Shown: in pieces, positions 8,346 to 18,085 of the stretch
Layout of the letters: every line of letters starts with the position of its first letter
How positions within the stretch are numbered: position 1 is the first letter of the stretch
DNA from: Lachnospiraceae bacterium
Lineage (GTDB): Bacteria; Bacillota; Clostridia; Lachnospirales; Lachnospiraceae
Direction: 5' to 3'
Length of the DNA stretch: 64,000 bases
Assembly (NCBI GenBank): GCA_910574865.1
Contig: CAJTDN010000005.1
Coordinates: 287,956-351,955 of the forward strand
Made by a program: the position numbers and the translations under genes
Notes under the pieces: model-generated
Told to the model about the DNA's origin: nothing
What the model saw: only the letters and a program-made list of their open reading frames with translations
Databases searched by the model: none

Positions 8346-9107
8346 TTATATCCCATAAAACGCTTTCGCGTTTTCCTCCGTGACCCTTGTCACCTCTTCC
8401 TCGCCGATGCCTTTGATTTCCGCGATTGCACGCGCCACGTAAAGCAAATTCAAGGAAGAATTCCTCTGTCCCCGGTACGGTTCCGGCGCCAAATACGGGC
8501 AGTCCGTCTCCAGCACGATGTTCGAAAGCGGAACTGCCACCACCGTCTCCTTCAGCCGCTTCCCGTTTTTGAACGTCACCACGCCGCCCACCCCGATTAA
8601 ATACCCCATCCGCACATACTCCTCGGCCATTTCCCGGGAATAAGAATAGCAATGGATAATCGCCTTCATCCCCCGCCCATGCGCCTTCAAGATTTCCATC
8701 GTGTCGGCCGCCGCCTCTCGGCTGTGGATGTTGACCGGCATGTCAAGCTCCCTTGCCAGCCCAAGCTGTCGGACGAACCAATGTTTTTGCTCTTCATGGC
8801 TTTCCTTGTCCCAATAATAATCCAGGCCGATTTCCCCCACGGCCACGATTTTCTCCCGTTGCAAAAGCCGCCCCATGCGGGCAAAATTTTCCTCGTTTAA
8901 GGCGCCCACCTCGTCCGGGTGCACGCCAATCATGCCATACACGCCAGAAAAGCGCTCCGCCAGCCCCAGCACCTTGTCCCATGACGCGACAGTCGCGCTG
9001 GCGTTGACAATCGTGCCAACGCCAGCGCGTTCCATGGAACCAAGCAATTCCTCCCTGTCCGCGTCAAATTGTTTGTCATCATAATGCGCGTGCGTGTCAA
9101 AAATCAT
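8346..9107 (-). CDS. tatD: TatD-family metal-dependent deoxyribonuclease/hydrolase
   Basis: A 253-residue TIM-barrel hydrolase of the amidohydrolase superfamily; TatD enzymes are 3'-5' nucleases acting on DNA and RNA ends and damaged DNA. Metal ligands are visible in order: DTHAHYDD at the N-terminus, VGEIGLDYYWD near residue 91, NIHSREA near 126, IHCYSYS near 151 and LETDCPYLAPEP near 200. An AGGAGG site precedes the ATG. It is upstream of rsmA on the same strand, an arrangement common in Firmicutes, and downstream of a beta-propeller protein gene. Confidence 0.95.
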   Translation of the reverse strand: MIFDTHAHYDDKQFDADREELLGSMERAGVGTIVNASATVASWDKVLGLAERFSGVYGMIGVHPDEVGALNEENFARMGRLLQREKIVAVGEIGLDYYWDKESHEEQKHWFVRQLGLARELDMPVNIHSREAAADTMEILKAHGRGMKAIIHCYSYSREMAEEYVRMGYLIGVGGVVTFKNGKRLKETVVAVPLSNIVLETDCPYLAPEPYRGQRNSSLNLLYVARAIAEIKGIGEEEVTRVTEENAKAFYGI

Positions 9108-9129
9108 AGCCGCCTCCTAATTTCCGTGC

Positions 9130-11334
9130 CTACCGCCCGGCCGCCCCTAATACTATATCGTCAATCTTCTCAAAAGTCTTAAGCCTATACGACACGACCG
9201 TGTTTCCCGCCACCAAGTACAGACGCTCGCCGGCGTACAAGGCACGGACGTCGCTGGATAGCCCCATCAAGTCGCGGCTAAACAAACACTCGAACCCATT
9301 TTCCCCATAAGCGAAAATATAATACCTCGCCCCGGCGCCAAACGCGTTGAGTCCAATCAGGTTCTTCTTCACGTCCACGAACGCCGCCTTGTAATTGTAC
9401 GTGACATCCGTCGAATACGTCCCCTCCAACACGTACTTATGCGCCTCCGTGACGTTCGCCGGGTCGGAAATGTCGAACATGGACAGTTTCACGCCGTCCG
9501 TCGTCATGCCTTCCTCGTCCACCTCCATGCCGATTCCGAGAAGCTTCCCGTCACCATATGGATGCAAATAGTCGGAAAATCCGGGAATCTTCAGCTCACC
9601 TATGATTTTCGGCTTTTTCGGGTTGGACAAATCCACCGAAAACAACGGATCCGTCTCGCGGAACGTCACGAAATACCCCGCGTCGCCCATGAACCTTGCG
9701 GAATACACCCGCTCGTCCTCAGCCAGCCCTTCAATCCTCGCCAGCTCCTTCAAATTTTCATCCAGCACGTAAAGGGAATTGCTGTCCTTTTCCTCCCGTA
9801 CCATTTCCACGTCCTCCACGACCTGTGCCTTTTGCGTGGCGCGCGGCACGATGCCCTCCAGCCAGAGCGGCATAATTCCATCGTCATCGTAGGACACGCT
9901 TGGGCGCACCGTCGTCACCAGCCGCAGGTTCCCCTCGTACTCGTCAATACAGAACGAATCGTTAATCGTTCCTTCCACGTCCGCCTGGCCGACCGCCGTC
10001 AACTTGCCGTCCTTGTAGGCAATCTTGCGCATACTTGTCTGCGACACGCGCACCTCGCGGCCTTTGGACTCCTCCATGTCGGAAGATTTCTTCTCCGCAT
10101 AAGAATTTTCGCAGACATAAATATTTTCGCCGCTCACATAACACAAGTCCGTGTCCCCAAAAATCGCCTTGTTATCCACCACCACGTCCGGTTCCTTCAA
10201 TGAAAAGGACGAAACCACCAAATATTTCCGCGCCGTGTCAAGCATCGGCAAATACACGTTCCCCGCTTCAATCTTCTGACCGTCGACCACCGGCACGAAA
10301 CCGTCCTCGTACGACCGTGCCACCTCGTAGTCCGCATAATAATTGCTGAACAAATAGACATACCCGTCCTTTATCCGTGTCGTATAATAACGGCCGCTCT
10401 GGGCAATCTTCCCGACACTTTTCGGACTTGACGGATTGCCGACGTCAAATGTCTCCGCCACCGCATACGTCCGATAGGTGGCATACTCGCCCTCACCCTC
10501 CCGGCGGCTTTCCGTGTAAGTCACGACCAGGCGGTCGTCCTGCAGGTAAATTTCCTCCACTCCCACCTCGTCGTCGAGCACGATTACGCCCAGCTCCTTC
10601 ATCTCGTCCTGCTCGATTCCGATAATTTCCACGCGCTGCCCATGAAGTATGAACAAATGCTTCCCGTCCGTCTTGACGATGTCCGCCTCGCCCACGTCCT
10701 CCTCACGGGTATTGGTGTCCGAATAATCAACTTCCCCGCCATCCCTCCGACCGGTTTCCTGACTGATGCCTTCAAAGGACGTGTTCCCGCCATCGGCCGA
10801 CTTGGCATCCTCCATCACGGACTCCTCCGTGAATATTTCCGCACCGCCTGCCATTGCACCGTCTTCCGAGAATACGCCCCCAAGGAAGCCCGAATTCATT
10901 TCCAAATCCGTCCCGTAACTCTGTCGTGCTTCCTGCTCTGCCTTAATATACCTATAAACCTCGTCATAATCCTCGGCCGTGCGAACCGCGTTTTCCGCCT
11001 CCGCTTTCGCTCCCGCCTCCTGTCCTTCGGCTCCCGCCCCGTTTTCACCACCGTCGGCCGCCTTTCCCTTCGTATCGGCATCGGCAACCACCCGTTCCGC
11101 GTCGCAATGCCCTGGGTTAAACACGTCATAGATTTTGCCGCCCGCGACTCCAATGACCAGGATAAAGCACGCCGCGGCCGCAATCCCCAAGTAATGTATG
11201 GGTTTCATTCCTTTTTTCTTCTTCGTCCCAGACAGCCTCTTTTCCACCGCCTCCGGCATCAAAGATTCCGGCACTTCCAAATCCTTTGTCTGCTCCTGTA
11301 TTTTATTCTTCAAATTAATTTCATCGAAACTCAT
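9130..11334 (-). CDS. Membrane-anchored beta-propeller domain protein
   Basis: A 734-residue protein. About 45 cytoplasmic residues precede one transmembrane segment (roughly residues 45-65, around IAAAACFILVIGVAGG), then an Ala/Glu-rich linker and a long extracellular region. That region resembles the C-terminal beta-propeller family of secreted proteins (DTNTREEDVGEADIVKTDG is its typical opening). It lies directly downstream of an ECF sigma-factor gene on the same strand. Its inside/TM/outside plan suggests it may sense or restrain that sigma factor, but no recognised anti-sigma motif is visible. ATG 11334 is preferred over a TTG three codons upstream because of AAAGGAG spacing. Confidence 0.85.
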   Translation of the reverse strand: MSFDEINLKNKIQEQTKDLEVPESLMPEAVEKRLSGTKKKKGMKPIHYLGIAAAACFILVIGVAGGKIYDVFNPGHCDAERVVADADTKGKAADGGENGAGAEGQEAGAKAEAENAVRTAEDYDEVYRYIKAEQEARQSYGTDLEMNSGFLGGVFSEDGAMAGGAEIFTEESVMEDAKSADGGNTSFEGISQETGRRDGGEVDYSDTNTREEDVGEADIVKTDGKHLFILHGQRVEIIGIEQDEMKELGVIVLDDEVGVEEIYLQDDRLVVTYTESRREGEGEYATYRTYAVAETFDVGNPSSPKSVGKIAQSGRYYTTRIKDGYVYLFSNYYADYEVARSYEDGFVPVVDGQKIEAGNVYLPMLDTARKYLVVSSFSLKEPDVVVDNKAIFGDTDLCYVSGENIYVCENSYAEKKSSDMEESKGREVRVSQTSMRKIAYKDGKLTAVGQADVEGTINDSFCIDEYEGNLRLVTTVRPSVSYDDDGIMPLWLEGIVPRATQKAQVVEDVEMVREEKDSNSLYVLDENLKELARIEGLAEDERVYSARFMGDAGYFVTFRETDPLFSVDLSNPKKPKIIGELKIPGFSDYLHPYGDGKLLGIGMEVDEEGMTTDGVKLSMFDISDPANVTEAHKYVLEGTYSTDVTYNYKAAFVDVKKNLIGLNAFGAGARYYIFAYGENGFECLFSRDLMGLSSDVRALYAGERLYLVAGNTVVSYRLKTFEKIDDIVLGAAGR

Positions 11335-11387
11335 AACATGCAACTCCTTTCCTCACGTCTTATATCCCTCCGCCAGATGCAGCCCGC

Positions 11388-11489
11388 CACGCCAGCATCT
11401 GCCTTGGCCGTCCCGGCGCGCGGCTCTTGCGCTTCCTCGCCCGTCACGCCAGCATCTGCCTCAGCCGTCCCAGCGCGCGGCTCTTGCGC
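11388..11489. repeat. Partial duplication of the sigma-factor 3' end
   Basis: A 45-base block (11445-11489, the last codons of the sigma factor plus its stop) is repeated at 11388-11432 with 3 mismatches and a 57-base period. The extra copy lies downstream of the stop, between the sigma gene and its partner. Confidence 0.75.
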
Positions 11490-11968
11490 GAACGCACGGT
11501 AGCCGCGTTCATGCCCAGCGCCTCGCTGATTTCGTCGCTCGAATAGCCTCCCAGCACCGACCACCCGACAATCAGGCGGTCCTTCGCCTCCAACGAAAGA
11601 AACGCCTCCCGCACGTCCTGCGTCCGTGCGAAATCCATTTCACCCGTCGTCAAGCCGGCCGTCAAGTCCTCCGACAATTCCTCGTTATACTCACGGCCAC
11701 ACAGTCTCCTGCGGCACTGGTTCGCCAATATCTTAAACATCCAGCTGCGGAAGGAATCGTCCTTCTTAAGCTTCCCGATGTTTTCAAAGGCGGCCACCAC
11801 GGCGTCCCCGACCGCGTCCTCCGCGTCCTGCTGTTGCTTCATCATATAATAGGCAAACTTGTACAAATCCTTATAGATTTTCGCGTACAATTCTGAAAAC
11901 GCTTTCGCGTCCCCCCTTTTTGCCCGTCGAATCAACACCAATTCCGATGTTCCCCCATATTCGTACAT
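11444..11968 (-). CDS. ECF-type RNA polymerase sigma factor
   Basis: A 174-residue sigma-70 family member. Region 2 is at about residues 20-85 (FSELYAKIYKDLYKFAYYMM, DAEDAVGDAVVAAFENI, FRSWMFKILANQCRRRL) and region 4 at about 120-172 (LSLEAKDRLIVGWSVLGGYSS, then DEISEALGMNAATVRSRKSR). It has no region 1 or 3, as in ECF sigmas. AAAGGTGGTG precedes the ATG. The gene downstream encodes a single-TM beta-propeller protein, which would fit a membrane regulator of this sigma factor. Target promoters cannot be deduced here. Confidence 0.9.
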   Translation of the reverse strand: MYEYGGTSELVLIRRAKRGDAKAFSELYAKIYKDLYKFAYYMMKQQQDAEDAVGDAVVAAFENIGKLKKDDSFRSWMFKILANQCRRRLCGREYNEELSEDLTAGLTTGEMDFARTQDVREAFLSLEAKDRLIVGWSVLGGYSSDEISEALGMNAATVRSRKSRALGRLRQMLA

Positions 11969-12076
11969 CCGTGCTCACCACCTTTACGTATCCTTTCGAA
12001 GACCTTCTTGACTACTAGAGTCGCGACTTCATGATTTTGTTGCATGTCATGTAGAAAAATTTTCAGCTGTGCGGTA

Positions 12077-12106
12077 GAAGAGGGAAAGATTTCTCTTTCC
12101 CTCTTC
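12077..12106. terminator. Perfect 13-bp hairpin terminator
   Basis: GAAGAGGGAAAGA (12077-12089), loop TTTC, then the exact complement at 12094-12106, followed by TTTCC. It lies in the gap between the hydratase and sigma genes and directly abuts the motif AGCTGTGCGGT at 12065-12075, which recurs beside hairpins at 56.2 and 56.4 kb. Confidence 0.65.
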
Positions 12107-12178
12107 TTTCCTATGATAATCATCCCGCCACCTTTCCACGACCGTGCACCCAAGTGCACGCACGGGAAAGACGGCCAA

Positions 12179-14443
12179 TCATCCCCTATAATAATTAATC
12201 AGGCATCCTTTCAAGATAATCTCCCGCTCGGTATCGGTCATGTCCCCGAGCTGCAATTCGATTTCCGTCAGCCCTTCGCCGACCACGTATGCCTTCACGT
12301 CGCTTAGCTTGCCCTCCACGGCCTTGCGGACATCCGGCACGAAAATATAGTCCCCGTTTTTAAACGGCAACGCCGTATGCCCCGCCTTTGTCAAAAACGG
12401 CAGCATGCCCCAGTTAATCAGGTTCGAACGATAACGCTTGGTCGCGTACTCATTGGCAATGTTCGCCCAGCCGCCCAGCACCTTCTGGCAAGAGGCCGCC
12501 TGCTCACGCGCCGAACCGTCACCCGGCTTCACCGCGAAAATCGTGCTGCCGACGCCCAGGTTGCCCTTGCCGACGTTTGGATACGTTTCTTGAATCGCCT
12601 CCATCACCGGCTTCAATTCCTCCAACGCGTCCAACGGGCAATTGCCCGCCTCGATGGCCTTCTGCGCCGCCTGCACTTCCTTCGCCCGCCCGACGTAGGC
12701 CGGATCCTTCCTGGAAAGGGCAAACTCCGCCAGCCCCAACGGGTTGGAACGGTAAGAGGACGTCTCGCCGGACGGAATCAGCTCGTCCGTCGTCGTCACC
12801 GGGTCGTGGATTTCGGAAACCACCTTGAGCACCAGGTTCTCCGGCAGCGCGCTCATCGCCGGCCAGTCCTTGATGTTCGGTCCAAACTGGATTTCCACTG
12901 ACGAATCGGCCACGCCCTTGCTGTCAAAGACACGGTTCGCGTAAATGCTGCCGTCAAAATGATACTTCTTGCCACTGTATTCCGCGTCCACCGCCGTCGC
13001 CGGCGTCAAAAATCCCTTGTTCGCCGCCGTCGCCGCGATGGAACGGGCGTCCATCAACGCCACGGACGAAATCTGGCCGCTCTGCAGCTTCGAGCCCTCG
13101 CGGTTCGGGAAGTTCCGGGTCGAATGACGAATCGAGAACGCATTGTTCGCCGGTGTGTCGCCCGCGCCGAAGCACGGCCCGCAAAATGCCGTCTTGACGA
13201 TGGTTCCCGCCGCCAAAAGATCGGCCACCGCGCCATTTTTCACCAATTCCAGGTAAATCGGGGTGCTCGCCGGGTATACGCTGAACGTAAACGCGTCCGC
13301 GCCAATGTACCTGCCCTTGATAATGTCGGCCGCCGCACAAATATTTTCAAAGCCGCCGCCCGCGCAGCCGGCGATAATCCCCTGCTCCACGTAGAACTTC
13401 CCGTCCACGACCTTGTCCTGCAGCGAATACTCCACCGCGCCGTCCAGGCTGACCAGCGCCTTCTGTTCCACGTCATGCAAAATGTCCTTCAAGTCCGCAT
13501 TCAGTTCGTCAATCGTGTAAACATTTGACGGATGGAACGGCATCGCGATCATCGGCTTGATTTCGCTCAAGTCCACGTAAACCATCCCGTCATAATAAGC
13601 ACATTGCCCCGGATTCAGTTCCTTGTAATCCTCCGCGCGCCCATGGATTTCGTAAAATTCCTTGATTTTCTCGTCCGTCTTCCAGATGGAGGACAGACAC
13701 GTGGTCTCCGTCGTCATTACGTCGATGCCGATACGGAAGTCCGCACTCAGCTTCTCCACGCCGGGGCCGACGAACTCCATCACCTTGTTGTTCACGTACC
13801 CGTTCTTGAACGTCGCCCCGATAATCGCCAACGCCACGTCCTGCGGCCCGACCCCTTTCATCGGCTCGCCGTCCAGGTAAATTGCAATCACGCCCGGCAT
13901 CTTGATGTCGTAAGTCTTGTTCAAAAGCTGCTTCACCAGCTCCGGTCCGCCCTCGCCCATCGCCATCGTACCCAACGCGCCATAGCGGGTATGGCTGTCC
14001 GATCCCAGGATCATCCTGCCGCCGCCCGCAAGCATCTCCCGCGCGTACTGGTGGATGACGGCCTGGTGCGGGGGAACGTAAACACCGCCGTACCTTTTGG
14101 CGCACGTCAGGCCAAACATGTGGTCATCCTCGTTAATCGTTCCGCCCACGGCGCACAACGAATTGTGGCAGTTCGTCAACACGTAAGGAATCGGGAACTT
14201 CTCAAGCCCCGAGGCCCGCGCCGTCTGGATAATGCCCACGAACGTGATGTCGTGCGACGTCAGCTTGTCAAACTTGATCTGCAGCTTCTCCATGTCGCCG
14301 GACGTGTTGTGCGCCTCCAAAATGCCATACGCCATGGTGTTTTTGGCCGCCTCGTCCTTCCCAAGCGGCACCTGCGCACCACTCTCCTCCACGATTTGCG
14401 TGCCATTTAACAAATAAACGCCTTCTTCATATAATTTAATCAT
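12179..14443 (-). CDS. Aconitase-family hydratase
   Basis: A 754-residue protein of the aconitase superfamily, which isomerises hydroxy-acids such as citrate using a [4Fe-4S] cluster. Candidate cluster cysteines occur in GCAGGGF (about residue 358) and in FCGPCFGAG (about 419 and 422), the spacing seen in aconitases. Substrate-loop elements include [10 protein letters not shown] and [10 protein letters not shown]. The C-terminal swivel domain ends with [10 protein letters not shown]. It is longer and more diverged than AcnA/LeuC and resembles the YbhJ-like hydratase branch. Substrate is therefore uncertain; no citrate synthase or isocitrate dehydrogenase gene is adjacent. AGGAGG precedes the start. 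Confidence 0.85.
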   Translation of the reverse strand: MIKLYEEGVYLLNGTQIVEESGAQVPLGKDEAAKNTMAYGILEAHNTSGDMEKLQIKFDKLTSHDITFVGIIQTARASGLEKFPIPYVLTNCHNSLCAVGGTINEDDHMFGLTCAKRYGGVYVPPHQAVIHQYAREMLAGGGRMILGSDSHTRYGALGTMAMGEGGPELVKQLLNKTYDIKMPGVIAIYLDGEPMKGVGPQDVALAIIGATFKNGYVNNKVMEFVGPGVEKLSADFRIGIDVMTTETTCLSSIWKTDEKIKEFYEIHGRAEDYKELNPGQCAYYDGMVYVDLSEIKPMIAMPFHPSNVYTIDELNADLKDILHDVEQKALVSLDGAVEYSLQDKVVDGKFYVEQGIIAGCAGGGFENICAAADIIKGRYIGADAFTFSVYPASTPIYLELVKNGAVADLLAAGTIVKTAFCGPCFGAGDTPANNAFSIRHSTRNFPNREGSKLQSGQISSVALMDARSIAATAANKGFLTPATAVDAEYSGKKYHFDGSIYANRVFDSKGVADSSVEIQFGPNIKDWPAMSALPENLVLKVVSEIHDPVTTTDELIPSGETSSYRSNPLGLAEFALSRKDPAYVGRAKEVQAAQKAIEAGNCPLDALEELKPVMEAIQETYPNVGKGNLGVGSTIFAVKPGDGSAREQAASCQKVLGGWANIANEYATKRYRSNLINWGMLPFLTKAGHTALPFKNGDYIFVPDVRKAVEGKLSDVKAYVVGEGLTEIELQLGDMTDTEREIILKGCLINYYRG

Positions 14444-14461
14444 TAGATATCCTCCTCCTTA

Positions 14462-15169
14462 CTAGTCCCTTTCCCGCAGGATTTTCTCAACCTCGATCTG
14501 TGTCTCGCCAACCCTGATTACGTCCTCTTTCTGAAGCAAGACCGCGTCCGCCAAACGCTCCTCGTTCAAAAACGTCCCGTTCGTCGAACCCAAATCCTCC
14601 AAATACAACTTGCCGGCCTTATGTACGATTGCGCAATGATGCTTCGACATCTTCGGATCCCCTTCAATCGTCAGGAAATACTCGAACTCTGGATCGTCCT
14701 TCGCCCGCCCGATGCCGACCGTGTCAAAAAACTGGTACGTGTACCGCTCCCCGGTGCTTAAGTTCCCCAAAAGAATCCGCCACTGCCGCCGCACCGGCCT
14801 GATTACCTGTACCTGCTCCGACCCGTTGTCGTATTCGCCACGCCGCCTTCTTCCCGGCGATTCGTCGTACTCGTCATCGTAATCGTCTCCGCGCCGCCTT
14901 CTCCCCGGCGATTCGTCGTACTCGTCATCGTAATCGTCTCCGCGCCGCCTTCTCCCCGGCGATTCGTCGTACTCGTCATCATAATCGTCTCCGCGCCGCC
15001 TTCTCCCCGATGATTCCCGTCCATCTGGCACGCCTCTCCGCCGCGACCGGCCATAATCGTCGGACTCGTACCCGCCGTCCCCGTACTCGTTCTTCACCGC
15101 CAACACGCACTGGAAAATCAAGAATGCCGAAATCGCCAGCAACACAACCATAACAATCCAAATCAACAT
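14462..15169 (-). CDS. FHA-domain membrane protein with internal repeats
   Basis: A 235-residue protein. An N-terminal transmembrane helix (residues 1-22) is followed by an Arg/Asp/Tyr-rich linker containing three near-identical 17-residue units (SPGRRRRGDDYDDEYDE) encoded by 51-bp DNA repeats at about 14840-15010. A C-terminal FHA domain spans about residues 140-230, with GIGRA, SKHHC and LGSTNGTFLN. FHA domains bind phosphothreonine peptides, so it probably docks a Ser/Thr-kinase target at the membrane; no kinase gene is nearby. ATG 15169 is chosen for its AAGGAG spacing. It ends 18 bp before the hydratase start. Confidence 0.9.
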   Translation of the reverse strand: MLIWIVMVVLLAISAFLIFQCVLAVKNEYGDGGYESDDYGRSRRRGVPDGRESSGRRRRGDDYDDEYDESPGRRRRGDDYDDEYDESPGRRRRGDDYDDEYDESPGRRRRGEYDNGSEQVQVIRPVRRQWRILLGNLSTGERYTYQFFDTVGIGRAKDDPEFEYFLTIEGDPKMSKHHCAIVHKAGKLYLEDLGSTNGTFLNEERLADAVLLQKEDVIRVGETQIEVEKILRERD

Positions 15170-15385
15170 AATCACTCCTTACGAAGCTTGTCCGCCAAGC
15201 CCTTTTATCTTACAAGAAAGCCCACCCGGCCAAATCCACCCTCTACCCTGCGGGACTTACCCGTCCTGCAAAAGAATTTCCAACCGGATATCGAATTACA
15301 ACCGCATAGGTGGAAACATTTTTTGACACTACATCATTTTATCAGACATGCCACCAGATAACAACCCCAAAACACGAAAAAATGA

Positions 15386-15429
15386 CCCCATGCATCCTTT
15401 TTCATTACTTTTCTCTAGGATGCATGGGG
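15386..15429. terminator. 13-bp perfect hairpin
   Basis: CCCCATGCATCCT at 15386-15398 with its exact complement at 15417-15429, T-rich loop. It lies between the FHA gene and the decayed pgi copy and may terminate the latter. Nothing else is seen in 15170-15463. Confidence 0.55.
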
Positions 15430-15463
15430 ATGTCCCTTATCAATCACAACATATTTGCAGCCA

Positions 15464-16035
15464 TTACAAATATTTCAGAACCCCTTTGGTCGCCATCACG
15501 GACACTTTAGAAACTCCTTGCCGCCATTGCAGACGTTTCAGCAATCCTTCCGGCTCCACCTCGTATCCCGGCTTGCCAGGCAATACGAACATGTTTTTTG
15601 CAGCTCCCCGCTCTTGTCTGGTGAACGGGTTCACGCCGAGCAAACACCCGCTCACGCCACACGCGATGGCCGGTTCCGTCATCGTTCCCGACTTGGAAAT
15701 CATGGAGATGGAGAAGTCCCGCTCTCCTGCCACCTCGATTGAGTCCGTGATATACTTGTCGCTGATGCTGTTACCAACGTAATATATCTCCAAAGACTTT
15801 CCGATTTCCTTCGAAACGCAGTTTACAAAGGAATGTCCAAGAAATTCCGTGGCCACCCTTGCCCCCCGGTAGGAGCCGCCAGTGTCGATTACGAACAGCA
15901 CGTCCGAGTCCCTGCCGACTTTTGTAGCCGCCTTTTGAATTCACGCGAATTCTTCCTTGTCATACTCTACCGGCAAATCAATCCAGCCAAGGAAATCATT
16001 TCCCGCGCCACTCTTCGCCACCAGCTTCTCCTTTG
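15464..16035 (-). pseudogene. pgi: Decayed glucose-6-phosphate isomerase (pgi) remnant
   Basis: Translation on the minus strand gives the phosphoglucose isomerase N-terminal region: [20 protein letters not shown], an in-frame TGA at 15943-15941, then IGGSY-like TGGSYRGARVATEFL, VGNSISDKYITDSIE and ISKSGTMTEPAIA. It then jumps to the C-terminal part, NPFTRQ...KNMFVLPGKPGYE. Roughly 200 residues of the central catalytic domain are missing, the first part of the protein is absent, and the stop codon is internal. I infer a non-functional copy; an intact pgi is expected elsewhere in the genome. Confidence 0.8.
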
Positions 16036-16187
16036 CCTATACGGCAAACTCAAAACCTTCCTCTCTGATTCTTTTGTTCTCTTTTATTCAGCAATTTTCC
16101 TTATCGGACCAAATATCCACCCGCCCGCGCCGAGTGGTGTCCTTCGGTGCCGTACTACCCCTATGACGCCAAATTGCCGACCAATTA

Positions 16188-17267
16188 TTAAGCCAGAAAT
16201 TCCTCCAATATCTGGCGTAACTGCTCTTCCCTCACGGAAGGCTGCTCTTCTTTATATGTGGGCCGATCCACGCGGTACAATTCGTCTCCCTCCCCACGGT
16301 AACCTTGGCGCGCCGTCTGGCTTTTCTTGTTCGCCTCCGCCTGGTAAGACCGTTGGGAGCTTACAACCCTTCCGGCGGTGTTCTCCGCCCCCTCGTCCTG
16401 CCTGGGCGCCGACCTCCCCTCGCCCGGAAGTTCCGTTTGTGCGGCCCTTCCCTTGGCGGCTTTCCGGAATACGGGGTTCATCGTCCCCCCCTTCACGCTC
16501 TTGCGCGGTTCTCCTTCTATATTAATAGAAAGTTCCGGTGCCGCCTCCTGGCCTGGCCCGTCCGCCAAAGCCATCTGCGTGGACCCGTTATTTGAAACGG
16601 CCTGGGAAAGCCCGCCATTCTTGGCGACTGCCGCAAACCCGTCATTCCTGGCAACTTGCGAGGAACCATCACTTGAAGCCTTTTGCAAGGGAGCCTCGTT
16701 TCCAGCCGTACGAATCACGTCAATCTGCTCCCGCTCGTTCGAACGGTTCTTGCGATAACGCAGCATGCTGGTATTCTCCAGATAGTCCACCATGTAATTT
16801 TTCACGGCCTCAATCTTATAAGGCTCGTCCGACAGCTGGCTGATGACGTATAACGCAATCATCTCCCCCGCGCCCACCATCAGGTACTGGTACACTTCCT
16901 CGCAAATCCCATTCGTGGCGTACCAGAAAACTGCCCCTATCACTGCCAGGATTCCAGCGAACCAGACCGACTGGAGCTGCAATTGCCTCCATGTATGGAT
17001 GCGGAACAAAAAGCTGCGGTATTCATATATGTATTTCTCCACAAAGACCCGTGTATTTTCCACTTTATCATGCAGCATACAAGCATGCTCGTATTTTGCG
17101 CGCACCAGTTTTATCAATTTATGCGTACTCTTTGACATACTGGACGCGGCCGTAAGAAGACGGCGCAGTGTAAGATGATTGGCCACTTTTGCCATCACGC
17201 CGATGACACCGACGGTTACCATCATATAGTAAACGATGTTGGTGCCAGTTACCACTTCTTGAATCAT
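16188..17267 (-). CDS. Membrane protein of unknown function
   Basis: 359 residues, family not recognised. An N-terminal transmembrane segment (about residues 10-28, NIVYYMMVTVGVIGVMAKV) is followed by a basic helical stretch. A second hydrophobic pair comes at about 100-145 (FAGILAVIGAVFWYA, YLMVGAGEMIALYVI), and a long polar, Asn/Gly/Ala-rich C-terminal tail contains repeated SQVARNDG-like units. The topology suggests a membrane anchor with a disordered cytoplasmic tail. The start at 17267 has a GAGGAGG site. In-frame codons upstream to 17549 lack one and cross AT-rich promoter-like DNA. It is monocistronic and transcribed away from the TSCPD gene. Confidence 0.75.
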   Translation of the reverse strand: MIQEVVTGTNIVYYMMVTVGVIGVMAKVANHLTLRRLLTAASSMSKSTHKLIKLVRAKYEHACMLHDKVENTRVFVEKYIYEYRSFLFRIHTWRQLQLQSVWFAGILAVIGAVFWYATNGICEEVYQYLMVGAGEMIALYVISQLSDEPYKIEAVKNYMVDYLENTSMLRYRKNRSNEREQIDVIRTAGNEAPLQKASSDGSSQVARNDGFAAVAKNGGLSQAVSNNGSTQMALADGPGQEAAPELSINIEGEPRKSVKGGTMNPVFRKAAKGRAAQTELPGEGRSAPRQDEGAENTAGRVVSSQRSYQAEANKKSQTARQGYRGEGDELYRVDRPTYKEEQPSVREEQLRQILEEFLA

Positions 17268-17571
17268 AACGAAATCCTCCTCGCTTTGAGTTGTTACACA
17301 ATAATCCGGATTGTGTTGAGCCCTATTATAGCCCAAACTTTGGCAAATGTCCTCAAAAACCGTTCTACAAATTTCTACAGCCGGGGCAAACGCGCCGCCC
17401 TCCCGCATAACCTGGAACCCCTTAAAATACCGCGTATTTTCAAGGTTTTCTCGCTCAACATAAAGTGCTGGAACCACTTCGGGACGCCTCGAAAAATCCT
17501 CCCTCCGACTTGTCAACTTGAAGGATTTTTTGTCGAAAACTTCCCGCATTAAAATGGCCGTTGCAATCCGG

Positions 17572-17601
17572 TTGACATCCTCCTCTCCGTTTTGCTATAA
17601 T
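17572..17601 (+). promoter_or_regulatory. Sigma-A promoter of the TSCPD gene
   Basis: TTGACA (17572-17577), 18-bp spacer, then TGC-TATAAT (extended -10, hexamer 17596-17601). The 17268-17571 stretch upstream holds no gene and no other clear signal. Confidence 0.75.
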
Positions 17602-17632
17602 AATGCCATTAAAGTTGAGGAGGAATCATGAC

Positions 17633-17875
17633 ATGCAATACAAACCAACGGGAGTTTGTTCCCAGATGATACAATTTGACATCGAAAACCACAAGGTAAG
17701 GAACGTCTCTTTTAATGGAGGTTGCAGCGGGAACACGCAAGGGCTTTCCCGCCTGATTGAAGGGATGGACGTGGACGAAGCGATTTCCCGTCTCGAAGGA
17801 ATTCGTTGCGGCTTCAAGGCCTCCTCTTGTCCCGACCAACTTGCCCAAGCATTAAAACAAGCAGTCGGCGAATAA
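17633..17875 (+). CDS. TSCPD-domain protein
   Basis: An 80-residue protein made of one TSCPD domain, named for the motif seen here as SSCPDQLAQAL near the C-terminus. Conserved cysteines are also present at GVCS and GGCSGN. The same domain is fused to some class II ribonucleotide reductases; stand-alone members are of unknown role, with the cysteines suggesting metal or redox chemistry. AGGAGG lies upstream of the ATG and a consensus promoter lies about 30 bp before that. Its 3' side leads into a 28-bp inverted repeat element. Confidence 0.85.
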   Translation: MQYKPTGVCSQMIQFDIENHKVRNVSFNGGCSGNTQGLSRLIEGMDVDEAISRLEGIRCGFKASSCPDQLAQALKQAVGE

Positions 17876-17927
17876 CTTGCCGACTGCCCCCATTTTTCCA
17901 TATTTAGTTGTCCGCGTTCTTCTCCGT

Positions 17928-18085
17928 CATGAGCAATGAAAGCAGCCACTGATATGTATTCAACATTGGTGGCGTTTCTTAGTGCAGGAATTTTCTCTTT
18001 AATATTTTTTATTGTTTATAGTTTCAATAACTTCATATTAAATTGTCGTTCCGCACAATATCAGTGGCTGCTTTCATTGCTCATG
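17928..18085. repeat. 158-bp unit bounded by 28-bp perfect inverted repeats
   Basis: Bases 17928-17955 and 18058-18085 are exact reverse complements, separated by 102 AT-rich bases. A transcript across it would fold into one long stem. The interior contains most of a small hydrophobic reading frame. Confidence 0.85.

Noticed and set aside
13532..14410. Long plus-strand frame opposite the hydratase gene (292 codons)
   Set aside because: It is an antisense shadow of a well-conserved gene with His/Arg-rich composition and no family features; the same applies to plus-strand frames opposite glgP, ileS and the GH18 gene.
12179..14443. Citrate-cycle aconitase acnA
   Set aside because: Cluster cysteines fit the superfamily, but length and overall sequence suggest the diverged YbhJ-like branch, so I left the symbol empty.
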